NCBI RefSeq assembly: GCF_018394055.1
Contig: NZ_CP074441.1
Coordinates: forward strand, 1,426,001 to 1,490,000
DNA length: 64,000 nt
Direction of reading: 5' to 3'
From: Weissella ceti
GTDB lineage: Bacteria; Bacillota; Bacilli; Lactobacillales; Lactobacillaceae
Of this stretch, positions 1 to 8,349 are shown one piece after another; positions within the stretch are counted from its first letter, which is position 1; each line of letters opens with the position of its first letter. A program made the translations under genes and the position numbers. A model generated the notes under the pieces. That model was not told where the DNA came from. It did no database searches and worked only from the letters and a program-made list of their open reading frames with translations.

Positions 1-534
1 ACTACCCTTCATGGCTAGCAATGCACCACCCACTTCAACAAGTGGTAGTGTAAGCTCTCCCAAGACATTCAAACGCGCTAAGGCGCGGGCAGTAGCCACA
101 TCAAAAGTTTCACGGAATGCGCTACTCTTTTGACCGAATTCTTCAGCACGAGCGTGTGTTACTGTAACGTTATCTAGTTCCAATTCATCAACTAAGTCAG
201 CCAAGAACTTAATACGCTTGTTCAACGCATCGATGATGGTAATTTTCAAATTAGGAAAAGCAATTTTCAATGGAATTGACGGGAATCCCGCTCCTGCCCC
301 AACATCGACCATCTTCAATGGTTCTGTTTGTAATGCTGGGTAAGCAAAAGCAAGCGTCAATGAATCATAGAAATGCTTCAAATAGACATCATCACGGTCC
401 GTGATAGCTGTCAAATTCATATGTTCGTTAACTGCTACCAAACGTTCGTAATATTTTTCATATTGCATCAGTTGTGTGTCGTTCAAAACAACACCGTGTT
501 CGCGTAATGCCGCCGCAAATTCTTGAGGATTCAT
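1..534 (-). CDS. rsmG: 16S rRNA (guanine-N7) methyltransferase RsmG, 3' part cut by window edge
   Basis: RsmG (GidB) uses SAM to methylate N7 of G527 in 16S rRNA. The reading frame enters from the left edge, so the C-terminus is missing and about 178 residues are visible. It starts MNPQEF; the ATG at 534 is preceded by a GGAG-type ribosome binding site. The SAM-binding motif VDVGAGAGFPSIPLKI follows the typical YEKYYERLVAVNEHMNLTAI N-terminus, and LTLPLVEVGG lies near the cut end. In many lactobacilli rsmG sits beside noc/parA/parB near oriC, which agrees with the parS sites elsewhere in this window (known context, not visible here). Confidence 0.95.
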   Translation of the reverse strand, partial: MNPQEFAAALREHGVVLNDTQLMQYEKYYERLVAVNEHMNLTAITDRDDVYLKHFYDSLTLAFAYPALQTEPLKMVDVGAGAGFPSIPLKIAFPNLKITIIDALNKRIKFLADLVDELELDNVTVTHARAEEFGQKSSAFRETFDVATARALARLNVLGELTLPLVEVGGALLAMKGS

Positions 535-655
535 ATCATTTCTCCATACTGGTTCCAATAATAAAAGAATACCCTAAAACGCCTATAAATTCAACACTTA
601 CGCCGATTGAATCTAACGCTCAAGAGTACGATAACTAAGGCATCGAGGGCGTTTT

Positions 656-1762
656 TTACTTCGCCATTTTCTGCCAGATTTTTTCTTGAATTTTCGGTTG
701 TGGATCTGCCATCAACAATTCTTGTTCGCGCCAAACACCGCGACTCAATTCGGGTGTTTCTGTGATGTGACCCGTTAAAATTGTCACTGTCCATTTTTGA
801 TGCGTGTAAATGTGCGTGACTGGCTTACCTTCTACTGCTTCAAGTGTCACTTGAACACCATAATCTGCCAGAATACGTGCTTCAGTCGCCGTAATCATTT
901 CCTCAATGGTCCACTTCGCATCAGTATCCCCAATAAATTCATTCAAGTTGTACAGTGGCATCGTCCAAAAGTTAGCTAACAAGCCATTTTCTGGTCGTTG
1001 TTCCCACAGAAATCCTTCGGGTGATTTAACAGATACTGCGAAGTATGTAATTGGCTTCGCTTTTTTAGCCTTTGATTTTACCGGGTAGAAATCTTCTGTC
1101 CCATCTTCATAAGACGCATTGAAGGCTTTAACTGGTGAATTTTCTGAATCATAGTTCTTCGCAGACATAAATGATGACCCCAAGTCCATAATAGCTTGGT
1201 TAAAATCACCGGGACGAACTGGATCAATTAATTTATTTCCTAACTCAAAGAACAAATTACGCGTCTTGGGTTGGGCAACATCAGCATCGATTTTAAACAA
1301 ACGTGCATAAACACGGAAGGCATTTCCATCAATTGCGGCAACAGGTTCTTTGAACGAAATACTTGCCACAGCTGCGGCAGTATAAGGGCCAATCCCCTTC
1401 AAATCTAACAACCCTTTCATATCATCTGGCCAAACACCAGCATGATCGTCCACAATTTGTTGTGCTGCTTTTTGCATATTACGTACACGTGAGTAGTAAC
1501 CTAGTCCTTCCCACGCCTTTAACAAGGCTTGTTCTGGTGCAGCTGCTAAATCTTGCACAGTTGGAAACATCCCCATAAAACGTTCATAGTAAGGGATCAC
1601 GGTGTTCACTTGGGTCTGTTGCAGCATAATTTCTGACACCCAAATGTGATATGGTTCTTGGTCTTTACGCCATGGTAATTGGTCACGCCCTTCTGCGTCA
1701 TACCACGCTAATAACGTCGCTCTGAACGACTCGATTTTTTCATCTGACCACATGTCAATCAT
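656..1762 (-). CDS. mutY: Adenine DNA glycosylase MutY, clusterless form
   Basis: MutY removes adenine mispaired with 8-oxoguanine. The protein is 368 aa. Seen: catalytic Glu44 in SEIMLQQT, helix-hairpin-helix around residues 117-131 (LKGIGPYTAAA), catalytic Asp145 in AIDGNAFR, and a C-terminal NUDIX-like 8-oxoG recognition domain from about residue 235. The usual [4Fe-4S] loop C-X6-C-X2-C-X5-C is present in length but all four Cys are replaced (M199, S206, S209, N215). This is the 'clusterless' class known in some anaerobes, lactic acid bacteria and protists, so the enzyme is probably active without iron. It is followed by the rsmG 5' end on the same strand. Confidence 0.95.
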   Translation of the reverse strand: MIDMWSDEKIESFRATLLAWYDAEGRDQLPWRKDQEPYHIWVSEIMLQQTQVNTVIPYYERFMGMFPTVQDLAAAPEQALLKAWEGLGYYSRVRNMQKAAQQIVDDHAGVWPDDMKGLLDLKGIGPYTAAAVASISFKEPVAAIDGNAFRVYARLFKIDADVAQPKTRNLFFELGNKLIDPVRPGDFNQAIMDLGSSFMSAKNYDSENSPVKAFNASYEDGTEDFYPVKSKAKKAKPITYFAVSVKSPEGFLWEQRPENGLLANFWTMPLYNLNEFIGDTDAKWTIEEMITATEARILADYGVQVTLEAVEGKPVTHIYTHQKWTVTILTGHITETPELSRGVWREQELLMADPQPKIQEKIWQKMAK

Positions 1763-1890
1763 CTGTTAAATCTCACTTTCATCAGTCTTTATTTTCAATT
1801 TGTTCAATTTTTCATATCTGTATAAACATACCACTTTCATTACCGCTCTGCCTACACATGCGAACATTTATCCCCTAAACAAACACAATA

Positions 1891-1936
1891 AAAACGCCAA
1901 TCCGAGATATCACCTTATCCCGACTGGCGTTTTATT
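1891..1936 (-). terminator. Intrinsic terminator after the 72-aa membrane protein
   Basis: The arms AAAACGCCA and TGGCGTTTT flank a loop with internal pairing. On the minus strand a T-rich tail follows, just downstream of the stop at 1959. Confidence 0.6.
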
Positions 1937-1958
1937 TTAATCATTCAATTATGTACGT

Positions 1959-2177
1959 TTACTTATCTACTTCTGTCACGCGATCTTTTTTAACTTGGTC
2001 ACGGTATCCCTTAAAGAAACCAACCGCAAGTAACAAGAATCCCATCCACAAAATTTGTGAACGTTCTTGGTTTGCAATAAGTTCCGGTTGAATCGCCCAC
2101 ATCACAAACCACACCAATGCAAACCACCCAAAATTCGCAACCATTTCATCAAATCCATTACTAATTCTCTTCTTCAT
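1959..2177 (-). CDS. Small membrane protein, 72 aa, unknown function
   Basis: The start MKKRISNGF at 2177 is chosen because GGGAGGATG lies 6-9 bases upstream; a longer upstream frame lacks a ribosome binding site. Two hydrophobic segments are visible (FGWFALVWFVMWAI, and ILWMGFLLLAVGFF), then a basic tail (YRDQVKKDRVTEVDK) that is probably cytoplasmic. No family is recognised. It stands alone with its own terminator. Confidence 0.7.
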   Translation of the reverse strand: MKKRISNGFDEMVANFGWFALVWFVMWAIQPELIANQERSQILWMGFLLLAVGFFKGYRDQVKKDRVTEVDK

Positions 2178-2385
2178 CGCTTCATCCTCCCTAATTCCTA
2201 TGTCCCAATCATACATCATTATCCATCAACAAAGAATAATGACGCCGAAGAGTCCACGCAACCGAAACCCTATCATATCAACGGTTATGCTGATTTAATT
2301 ATCCGTGTAACATAAATATTGCGTGTCATCTTTTTCCTCTTTTAGTATGATTATTATTAAATAAGCACATTGGAAGGATGAACAC

Positions 2386-2760
2386 ATGAAGTTTGAAGAC
2401 GCGCTATACCAACAACGGGTTGCCAAGCAACTCACCCAACAAGAATTAGCTGACGCTTTATTCGTGACTCGCCAAACTGTGTCACGTTGGGAAAAAGGAC
2501 ACAACTATCCCACACTAGATATGTTGGGAGACATTTGTCGTGTTCTAGAAACAGATATTCAATCTTTGTTCCCTGAAGAATTAACGAAACATGTTAAAAG
2601 TACTGGCGTTCCCGTCTCATTCTTTCGTAAACTTATGACATTCATTATTGGCACGGCATGTACTGGCGGATTATTTATCTTCATTCTCCTTTTTGGAAAA
2701 TACAATGATGTCGATATCATCAACCGCTATAATCCTTTCCTTACTAGCACACACCATTAA
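2386..2760 (+). CDS. XRE-family regulator with C-terminal membrane segment
   Basis: 124 aa. Residues 5-60 form a Cro/C1 helix-turn-helix (LTQQELADALFVTRQTVSRWEKG). One transmembrane segment follows near residues 85-105 (FIIGTACTGGLFIFILLFG), then an extracytoplasmic tail ending INRYNPFLTSTHH. The same layout and a matching 'D.(I)xRxNPFL' motif just after the membrane segment occur in the longer XRE protein at 43.1-43.9 kb. The present gene therefore resembles a version truncated right after the motif. GGAAGGATG precedes the ATG. Targets are unknown. Confidence 0.85.
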   Translation: MKFEDALYQQRVAKQLTQQELADALFVTRQTVSRWEKGHNYPTLDMLGDICRVLETDIQSLFPEELTKHVKSTGVPVSFFRKLMTFIIGTACTGGLFIFILLFGKYNDVDIINRYNPFLTSTHH

Positions 2761-2765
2761 ACACA

Positions 2766-2812
2766 AAAAAGACGATGAGTACTCTATCCAATAGAGCGTT
2801 CATCGTCTTTTT
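2766..2812. terminator. Bidirectional terminator between XRE gene and ciaH
   Basis: The arms AAAAAGACGATGA and TCATCGTCTTTTT enclose a second stem (CTCTAT/ATAGAG). U-rich tails on both strands serve the convergent genes. Confidence 0.9.
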
Positions 2813-2842
2813 ATATCAGTCACATCGTAATTAACTATCTAA

Positions 2843-4081
2843 TTAGCTGCGGACTTTCTTTTGTGTTTTAGGTAAGTTCATCGTAAACGTTACACCATGT
2901 GGATCTGTATCTGTGATGTTAATTGTTCCGTGATGTCCTTGTACAACCCACTTCGCAATTGATAGACCTAGACCGTGTCCCCCCGTTGAACGAGAACGCG
3001 CCTTATCAATTCGGTAGAATCGATCGAACAAGCGTTTCTTTTGTTCATCTGTAACACCCTTACCAGTGTCAGATACGGTTAGCTTAATCATATCTTTCTT
3101 TTGTTCACCTGATACGGTGACATGGGCACCTTCACCAGCATACTTTTGCGCATTATCAATTAAGATAACGAACAATTGACGCATACGTTGGGCATCCCCG
3201 ATCATCATTAATTCATCAGGCATATCAATCGTTAGTGTTTGTTCCTTGCTTACTGCGTTCAGCTTATAGACATCCCCAACTTCACGCGCAACCTCAGTAA
3301 CATTCATTTCCTCAAATTCAAACATTGGCACACTAGCATCAGATTGCGCTAATGTCAGTAGGTCAGATGTTAAATGATTCAAGTGACGTACTTCGGTCAA
3401 TGAATTGGCAATGTTCTCAACTTGATCCATCACGGTATCGTTAGGATGTTCCAACATACGTTCCAAGTTGTTTTGCATAATTGTCATCGGTGTCTTAAAT
3501 TCATGTGCCGCATCAGCAATAAAGGTCTTTTGTTGGTGCGAAGCACGCAAAATCGGACGCATATTGGCTCGTGTTAAGGCCATCGCCATCAACAAAAGTG
3601 CAATTTCAGATAACCCAAAAATCCATAGCAGACGATATGAAATTTTTTCTAGCAATTGATATTGTGCTGTGACGTTCAAAAAGGCTAATTGATCATTATG
3701 TGCCTTAAAGAAATACCATTCACCGCGATATTTCTTCATCTCGACTTGGTCTTGCTTCAATTTCAATGCAACCTTTAATTCGTCGGTATAGTCCATTACA
3801 TCCGCTGGTTGAACACCATCCCGTTGTTGGACCTGAACAAATGTCTTTTCGACACGGCGTTCAGCTGGTCGGTACATAACCGTCTTGAATTGTGCCACGG
3901 CAAAGAAACTAATCAGTGCAAAGACCAACGTAAAACCGACAACCATCAAGATCATCATCTTCTCACGTTGGCTCAATGACTCACGCAACTTTTGCAATGG
4001 TCGTGGCAAACGAAGATTTTCATAATTTTGCGCCACATATGGTGCATATTCTGGCGTTTGTTGTGATTTACGCTCAGCCAT
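2843..4081 (-). CDS. ciaH: Sensor histidine kinase, CiaH-like
   Basis: 412 aa. The cytoplasmic N-terminus is followed by TM1 (about 43-63), an extracellular domain of about 80 residues, TM2 (about 148-170), then a HisKA domain with phospho-acceptor His193 in IADAAHEFKTPM. An HATPase_c domain follows with N-box IDNAQKYA, G1 DTGKGV and G2 GGHGLGLSIAK. It lies 2 bp downstream of its response regulator, so the pair is translationally coupled. The partner is clearly CiaR-like, hence the name. In streptococci CiaRH responds to cell-envelope stress and controls competence and beta-lactam tolerance; the signal here is unknown. Confidence 0.8.
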   Translation of the reverse strand: MAERKSQQTPEYAPYVAQNYENLRLPRPLQKLRESLSQREKMMILMVVGFTLVFALISFFAVAQFKTVMYRPAERRVEKTFVQVQQRDGVQPADVMDYTDELKVALKLKQDQVEMKKYRGEWYFFKAHNDQLAFLNVTAQYQLLEKISYRLLWIFGLSEIALLLMAMALTRANMRPILRASHQQKTFIADAAHEFKTPMTIMQNNLERMLEHPNDTVMDQVENIANSLTEVRHLNHLTSDLLTLAQSDASVPMFEFEEMNVTEVAREVGDVYKLNAVSKEQTLTIDMPDELMMIGDAQRMRQLFVILIDNAQKYAGEGAHVTVSGEQKKDMIKLTVSDTGKGVTDEQKKRLFDRFYRIDKARSRSTGGHGLGLSIAKWVVQGHHGTINITDTDPHGVTFTMNLPKTQKKVRS

Positions 4082-4083
4082 AA

Positions 4084-4776
4084 TTAATCAGCCTGCGCAG
4101 TCAATGAGTAACCAACGTTACGTAATGTCTTAATGTTAATCGCAGCATCTGCATTACGTAGGTTCTTACGCAAGTTACTCATGTATACTTCAACAACTGT
4201 CAAAGATGTATCTGAGTCAAATCCCCATAGGCGGTCAAAAATTTGATCCTTAGTTACGATTTGGCCCATGTGTTGCATCAAGTAAACTAACAAACCAAAT
4301 TCACGTCCTTGTAGGTTTACTTCCTTACCGTCAACCAACACCTTGTGTTGTTCAACGTAAACTTGCACATTTCCAACTTCCAACGCACCAGCTTGTCCTA
4401 GAACACCCGTGTGACGTAGCAAAGTCTTCAATCGGGCAAGCAATTCTTCCTTGTAGAAAGGCTTTGTAATGTATTCATCAGCCCCCAAGTCGAACCCTTG
4501 CATCTTGTCAGCCAACTCTCCCTTAGCCGTCAACATTAGGATTGGTAGGTTCGGGAACATTTCCTTAGCCTTACGCAAGATTGTAAATCCATCTTGTCCA
4601 GGCAACATAACATCCAAGACAACTGCGTCGTAAACGCCAGATTCAATTTCGTACAAGCCTTCGTCACCATCGTGAACTTGTGTGATACTTCCTAATCCAC
4701 TAATTGTTTCACTAATTGTGTCGTTCAATGCGTAATCGTCTTCTACAATTAACAACTTCACTGTCTCTTTTGCCAT
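4084..4776 (-). CDS. ciaR: OmpR-family response regulator, CiaR-like
   Basis: 230 aa. Receiver domain with acidic pocket VEDD (11-14), phosphorylation site Asp55 in VVLDVMLPG, and the conserved Thr and Lys (MLTAKG, TKPFY). The C-terminal winged helix contains QIFDRLWGFDSDTSLTVVEVY, a stretch typical of CiaR. The upstream region 4777-4876 separates it from menE and should carry the promoter. It is co-transcribed with ciaH. Confidence 0.85.
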   Translation of the reverse strand: MAKETVKLLIVEDDYALNDTISETISGLGSITQVHDGDEGLYEIESGVYDAVVLDVMLPGQDGFTILRKAKEMFPNLPILMLTAKGELADKMQGFDLGADEYITKPFYKEELLARLKTLLRHTGVLGQAGALEVGNVQVYVEQHKVLVDGKEVNLQGREFGLLVYLMQHMGQIVTKDQIFDRLWGFDSDTSLTVVEVYMSNLRKNLRNADAAINIKTLRNVGYSLTAQAD

Positions 4777-4876
4777 ATCCCTACCCCTTTACAAGTTAAT
4801 TATTCTTTAATTTATATAATTATCGTAAGTTGTGAACCTTAAACGCGGCTATTATTTTGGCCTGAACCTTAAATAT

Positions 4877-6310
4877 TTAAGGTTTCTCAATTTCGTCTTG
4901 TAGTCGGAAACGTTGAATTTTACCACTAGCAGTACGTGGCCATTCCTTATCATAGCTCATAAATTGCTTCGGCACTTTGTAATGCGCTAAGTGTGTGCGC
5001 CCAAATTCACGCAAATCATTTTTGTCTAATACATGTCCTTTATTTAACCGAATGAACGCGACGGGTACTGCACCCCAACGGTCATCCGCACGACCGACAA
5101 CAACAATTTCATCAACTACCGGGTGTTGTTGATAGACTTCTTCAATTTCAGCCGGGAAGACATTTTCCCCACCAGATGAAATCATATCGCCTTCACGACC
5201 AACAATCGTCACAAACCCTTCCGCGTCCATTGTTGCTTGATCACCAGTATCAAACCAGCCATCCACAAATGACGCAGCGTACTTAGCATCATCATTTAGA
5301 TAACCCACTGTGATGGTGGGAGACTTCACTTGTAGTCGTCCTACGCCACGAGCGTCAACGTCAGTTAAACGCACTTTAACGGGTGTAACAGCTTTACCAA
5401 CCGTCCCCAATTTCGTCACAGCGTCTGCGTCAGACAGCGTTAGAATTTGCGAAGCTGTTTCTGTCATGCCGTACGTTTGCGTGATATGAGCATTAACAGC
5501 ATCCCCAGCAATTAAATCGGCCTTAGTCACTGGTCCACCACCCAGAATAAAGTGGCGGAAACTTGTTGGATACTTATCAACTTGCGCCGCTAACATTCCC
5601 TTCAACATCATTGGTACGACTGAAATAACCGTCCCTTTACCTGCCATAATATCCTCATTCAACTCGGCTGGATCATAGTGATCATAGAAATGAACACGTA
5701 ATCCCAAGATTAATGAACGCATGACGATTGAGAAACCACTGATATGGAACAATGGCACAACCGTTAGCCATGTATCATCAGCTGTTAGGCTAAAGTTTTG
5801 GGCCGTTGCTTGCGCAGACGCATAATGATTACCGAAAGTTTGTTCTACTCCTTTAGGACGACCAGTCGTACCAGATGTGAACATAATACTGGTTACATCT
5901 GATGGTTCAAAGTTATCTACCAACGTCGCAGGTATACGTTCCGCCTGCGTTACAACTGAAAATGTCACTTGTTCGACATGTTCTAGCACATGCATAAAGT
6001 CATCATCTTGCAGCACTTGTGTGATTTCAGCATGTTCAACTTGATATTGTAATTCTTTAGCTGACAAGCGACGGTTCAACAAAACAATTTGACGGCCTAA
6101 TTGTTGCAAAGCAAGTGCAATCGTATAACCGGTTAGTGAATTTGGCGTAATCAACGCAACACGTGAATTTTCATCCAAAATTGCCGTTAATCGTTCTGCC
6201 ATTTCGACAACCTGCTCATATACTTGTGCAAATGTTAACTCCGTCGTTTGATCACTGACGGCAATGTGACTTGGTCGTTGTTTTACTTGTGTTACTAACC
6301 AATTTTCCAT
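4877..6310 (-). CDS. menE: o-Succinylbenzoate-CoA ligase MenE
   Basis: Activates o-succinylbenzoate to its CoA ester in menaquinone synthesis. 477 aa from MENWLVTQ; the second of two adjacent ATGs is preferred because AAGGAG is 6 bases upstream. The ANL-superfamily motifs are present: P-loop-like TSIMFTSGTTGRPKGV, the A5 motif TQTYGMTETASQ, WFDTGDQA, and the catalytic Lys near the C-terminus in PRTASGKIQRF. The gene lies downstream of menB, separated by a hairpin. menF, menD, menH and menC are not in the window. Confidence 0.93.
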   Translation of the reverse strand: MENWLVTQVKQRPSHIAVSDQTTELTFAQVYEQVVEMAERLTAILDENSRVALITPNSLTGYTIALALQQLGRQIVLLNRRLSAKELQYQVEHAEITQVLQDDDFMHVLEHVEQVTFSVVTQAERIPATLVDNFEPSDVTSIMFTSGTTGRPKGVEQTFGNHYASAQATAQNFSLTADDTWLTVVPLFHISGFSIVMRSLILGLRVHFYDHYDPAELNEDIMAGKGTVISVVPMMLKGMLAAQVDKYPTSFRHFILGGGPVTKADLIAGDAVNAHITQTYGMTETASQILTLSDADAVTKLGTVGKAVTPVKVRLTDVDARGVGRLQVKSPTITVGYLNDDAKYAASFVDGWFDTGDQATMDAEGFVTIVGREGDMISSGGENVFPAEIEEVYQQHPVVDEIVVVGRADDRWGAVPVAFIRLNKGHVLDKNDLREFGRTHLAHYKVPKQFMSYDKEWPRTASGKIQRFRLQDEIEKP

Positions 6311-6336
6311 CATGATCTCCTTATCATTCCAATTAA

Positions 6337-6369
6337 AAATGGCGGCGAACACTAGGTCCCCCGCCATTT
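6337..6369 (-). terminator. Hairpin between menB and menE (attenuating terminator)
   Basis: A 9-bp stem (AAATGGCGG / CCGCCATTT) is followed on the minus strand by TTTTTAA. It lies between menB and menE, so it could lower menE expression relative to menB. Confidence 0.6.
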
Positions 6370-6384
6370 AAATCAACATTTGGT

Positions 6385-7206
6385 TTATGGGAACTTAGGG
6401 AATTGATCAAAATCTGGTTCCCGCTTTTCCAAGAACGCGTTACGTCCTTCCTTACCTTCGTCAGTTGTGTAGAACAACATTGTGGCATCCCCAGCCAATT
6501 GTTGCAATCCAGCCACACCATCAGTGTCGGCGTTCATAGCAGCCTTGATGAAACGCAAGGCAGTTGGAGACTTCTTCAACATTGTTTCAGCCCATTCTAG
6601 GGTAGCTGTTTCAACATCAGCCAAAGGTACAACACGGTTAATCCAACCCATGTCCATCGCTTCTTGTGCTGTGTAGAATTCGTTTAGGAACCATACTTCC
6701 TTAGCACGCTTGTGTCCAACGACACGTGCTAGGTAGGCTGATCCATAACCGGCGTCAAATGAACCAACCATTGGTCCTGTTTGACCAAACTTAGCGTTAT
6801 CAGCGGCAACTGTTAGATCACAGACAAGTTGCAAGATGTTTCCACCACCAACTGACCATCCGCGAACCATCGCCACAACCGGCTTTGGAATCACACGAAT
6901 CAATCGTTGTAGGTCCAATACGTTCAAACGTGCAATTTCGTCTGGTCCCACGTATCCACCATTTCCACGGATAGATTGGTCTCCACCAGATGAGAATGCT
7001 TCATCCCCAGCTCCAGTTAGGATGATTACGCCAATTGAAGCGTCATCACGACTGTAGCTAAAAGCATCAATCATTTCAGCAACCGTTGTTGGTGTAAAAG
7101 CGTTACGCTTTTCCGGACGGTTCATTGTAATCTTGGCAATCTTACCAGTACGTTCAAATAGAATTTCTGAATACTCTTTAATCGGTGTCCATTCAACTGT
7201 TTCCAT
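6385..7206 (-). CDS. menB: 1,4-Dihydroxy-2-naphthoyl-CoA synthase MenB
   Basis: Crotonase-fold enzyme that cyclises o-succinylbenzoyl-CoA to DHNA-CoA. 273 aa, the usual MenB length. Seen: the oxyanion-hole stretch [11 protein letters not shown] near residues 75-85, [17 protein letters not shown], and [24 protein letters not shown], which is diagnostic for MenB. The C-terminus [16 protein letters not shown] is also typical. AAGGAG precedes the ATG. It is divergent from a hotdog thioesterase that probably acts on its product. Confidence 0.96.
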   Translation of the reverse strand: METVEWTPIKEYSEILFERTGKIAKITMNRPEKRNAFTPTTVAEMIDAFSYSRDDASIGVIILTGAGDEAFSSGGDQSIRGNGGYVGPDEIARLNVLDLQRLIRVIPKPVVAMVRGWSVGGGNILQLVCDLTVAADNAKFGQTGPMVGSFDAGYGSAYLARVVGHKRAKEVWFLNEFYTAQEAMDMGWINRVVPLADVETATLEWAETMLKKSPTALRFIKAAMNADTDGVAGLQQLAGDATMLFYTTDEGKEGRNAFLEKREPDFDQFPKFP

Positions 7207-7352
7207 GCGTTTATCTCCTTACATTCACAGCGCTAATTTCATGTTAGTAGGTTTATCTTACCATTTTACAGCTGGTTATGCTTTTGTCTCTTACCTTTTT
7301 TAGGTTAAAATGGAGAAAATCATAAACTTTAAGAGTTGAAAGAAGGCACATT

Positions 7353-7739
7353 ATGACTGTTTCAAAATTTTTTCATTTAAACGCAGAGATTTTGACCGCT
7401 GAATTAGTGACGGTCACATTGCCAATCACCGCGCAGACGAAACAACCTTATGGTGTTGTGCACGGTGGGATTAATGCCCTAATCGCCGAGGAAGCAGCTA
7501 GTCTTGGCGCTAATGAAGCATTAAAGGCCGCAGATCGGACTGATGTCGTCGCTGTTGGTGTCGATATTCAAACACACCATCTAGCTGCTGTTTCCCAAGG
7601 TGTGCTTGAAGGTCGTGCGACACCAATTCACATTGGTGGCCGTATCCAAACTTGGAAAGTAAGCATTCGTGAAATGATTACAGACACACCAACTGCCTTC
7701 TCAACTGTCACGTTGACAACGATGCCATTACCTAAATAA
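7353..7739 (+). CDS. menI: Hotdog-fold thioesterase, probable DHNA-CoA hydrolase
   Basis: 128 aa PaaI/MenI-type hotdog thioesterase. The signature PYGVVHGGINALIAEEAASLGAN holds the conserved HGG and the catalytic acid position; GVDIQTHHL follows. Being divergent from menB suggests that it hydrolyses 1,4-dihydroxy-2-naphthoyl-CoA to DHNA, the step just before MenA. Substrate choice is inferred from context, since the family also cleaves other acyl-CoAs. GAAGG precedes the ATG. Confidence 0.8.
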   Translation: MTVSKFFHLNAEILTAELVTVTLPITAQTKQPYGVVHGGINALIAEEAASLGANEALKAADRTDVVAVGVDIQTHHLAAVSQGVLEGRATPIHIGGRIQTWKVSIREMITDTPTAFSTVTLTTMPLPK

Positions 7740-7753
7740 GGAGAATACTTCAT

Positions 7754-8305
7754 ATGGAAGCTCTGTTGATTATTGATTATACAAATGATTTCGTTGCTAC
7801 AGATGGCGCATTAACATGTGGTGAACCTGGGCAAGCCATCGCAGATCGTATTGTGGCGCTTGCTGATGAGCATTTAGCAGCTGGGAATGCCGTTATCCTA
7901 CCTACTGACTTACACGAAGAAAATGATCCATTTCACCCTGAAAGTAAATTATTTCCACCCCACAATTTAGCTAATACTTGGGGGCGTGAATTTTACGGAC
8001 CTTTGGCTGATTGGGTCGCAAAACATCAAGACGATTCCAATGTGTATATCTATCCTAAAAATCGTTATAGTAGTTTCGCCAACACCAATTTGGATAATTA
8101 TTTGCGTAGTCGTGGGATTACCTCATTACATTTGACTGGTGTATGCACGGATATCTGCGTCTTGCACACCGCCGTTGATGGGTATAACTTGAACTATCAA
8201 TTAACAGTCCACCCCGATGCTGTGGCAAGTTTTTCACCCAATGGGCATGATTGGGCCTTAGCCCACTTCAAGAACAGCCTAGGGGCCTCAGTTCCTGAAA
8301 AATAA
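7754..8305 (+). CDS. pncA: Nicotinamidase PncA
   Basis: Hydrolyses nicotinamide to nicotinate for NAD salvage. 183 aa cysteine hydrolase with the triad visible as Asp8 (LLIIDYTNDF), Lys in IYPKNRYSSF and Cys in TGVCTDICVLHTA. The metal-site region (DLHEENDPFHPES, LFPPHN) is typical of nicotinamidases rather than isochorismatases. It starts 14 bases after menI with AAGGAG, so the two form a small operon ended by the terminator at 8311. Confidence 0.92.
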   Translation: MEALLIIDYTNDFVATDGALTCGEPGQAIADRIVALADEHLAAGNAVILPTDLHEENDPFHPESKLFPPHNLANTWGREFYGPLADWVAKHQDDSNVYIYPKNRYSSFANTNLDNYLRSRGITSLHLTGVCTDICVLHTAVDGYNLNYQLTVHPDAVASFSPNGHDWALAHFKNSLGASVPEK

Positions 8306-8310
8306 TGATT

Positions 8311-8339
8311 AAGCTCATCTCCTTAGAGATGGGCTTTTT
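8311..8339 (+). terminator. Terminator after pncA
   Basis: Stem AAGCTCATCTC / GAGATGGGCTT with loop CTTA and a T5 tail, six bases past the stop codon. Confidence 0.85.
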
Positions 8340-8349
8340 ATTTTGTTTA

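Noticed and set aside
573-655. Terminator after mutY built from AACGCC/GGGCGTT
   Set aside because: Arms are far apart or mismatched and the minus-strand product lacks a U-tract after the stem.
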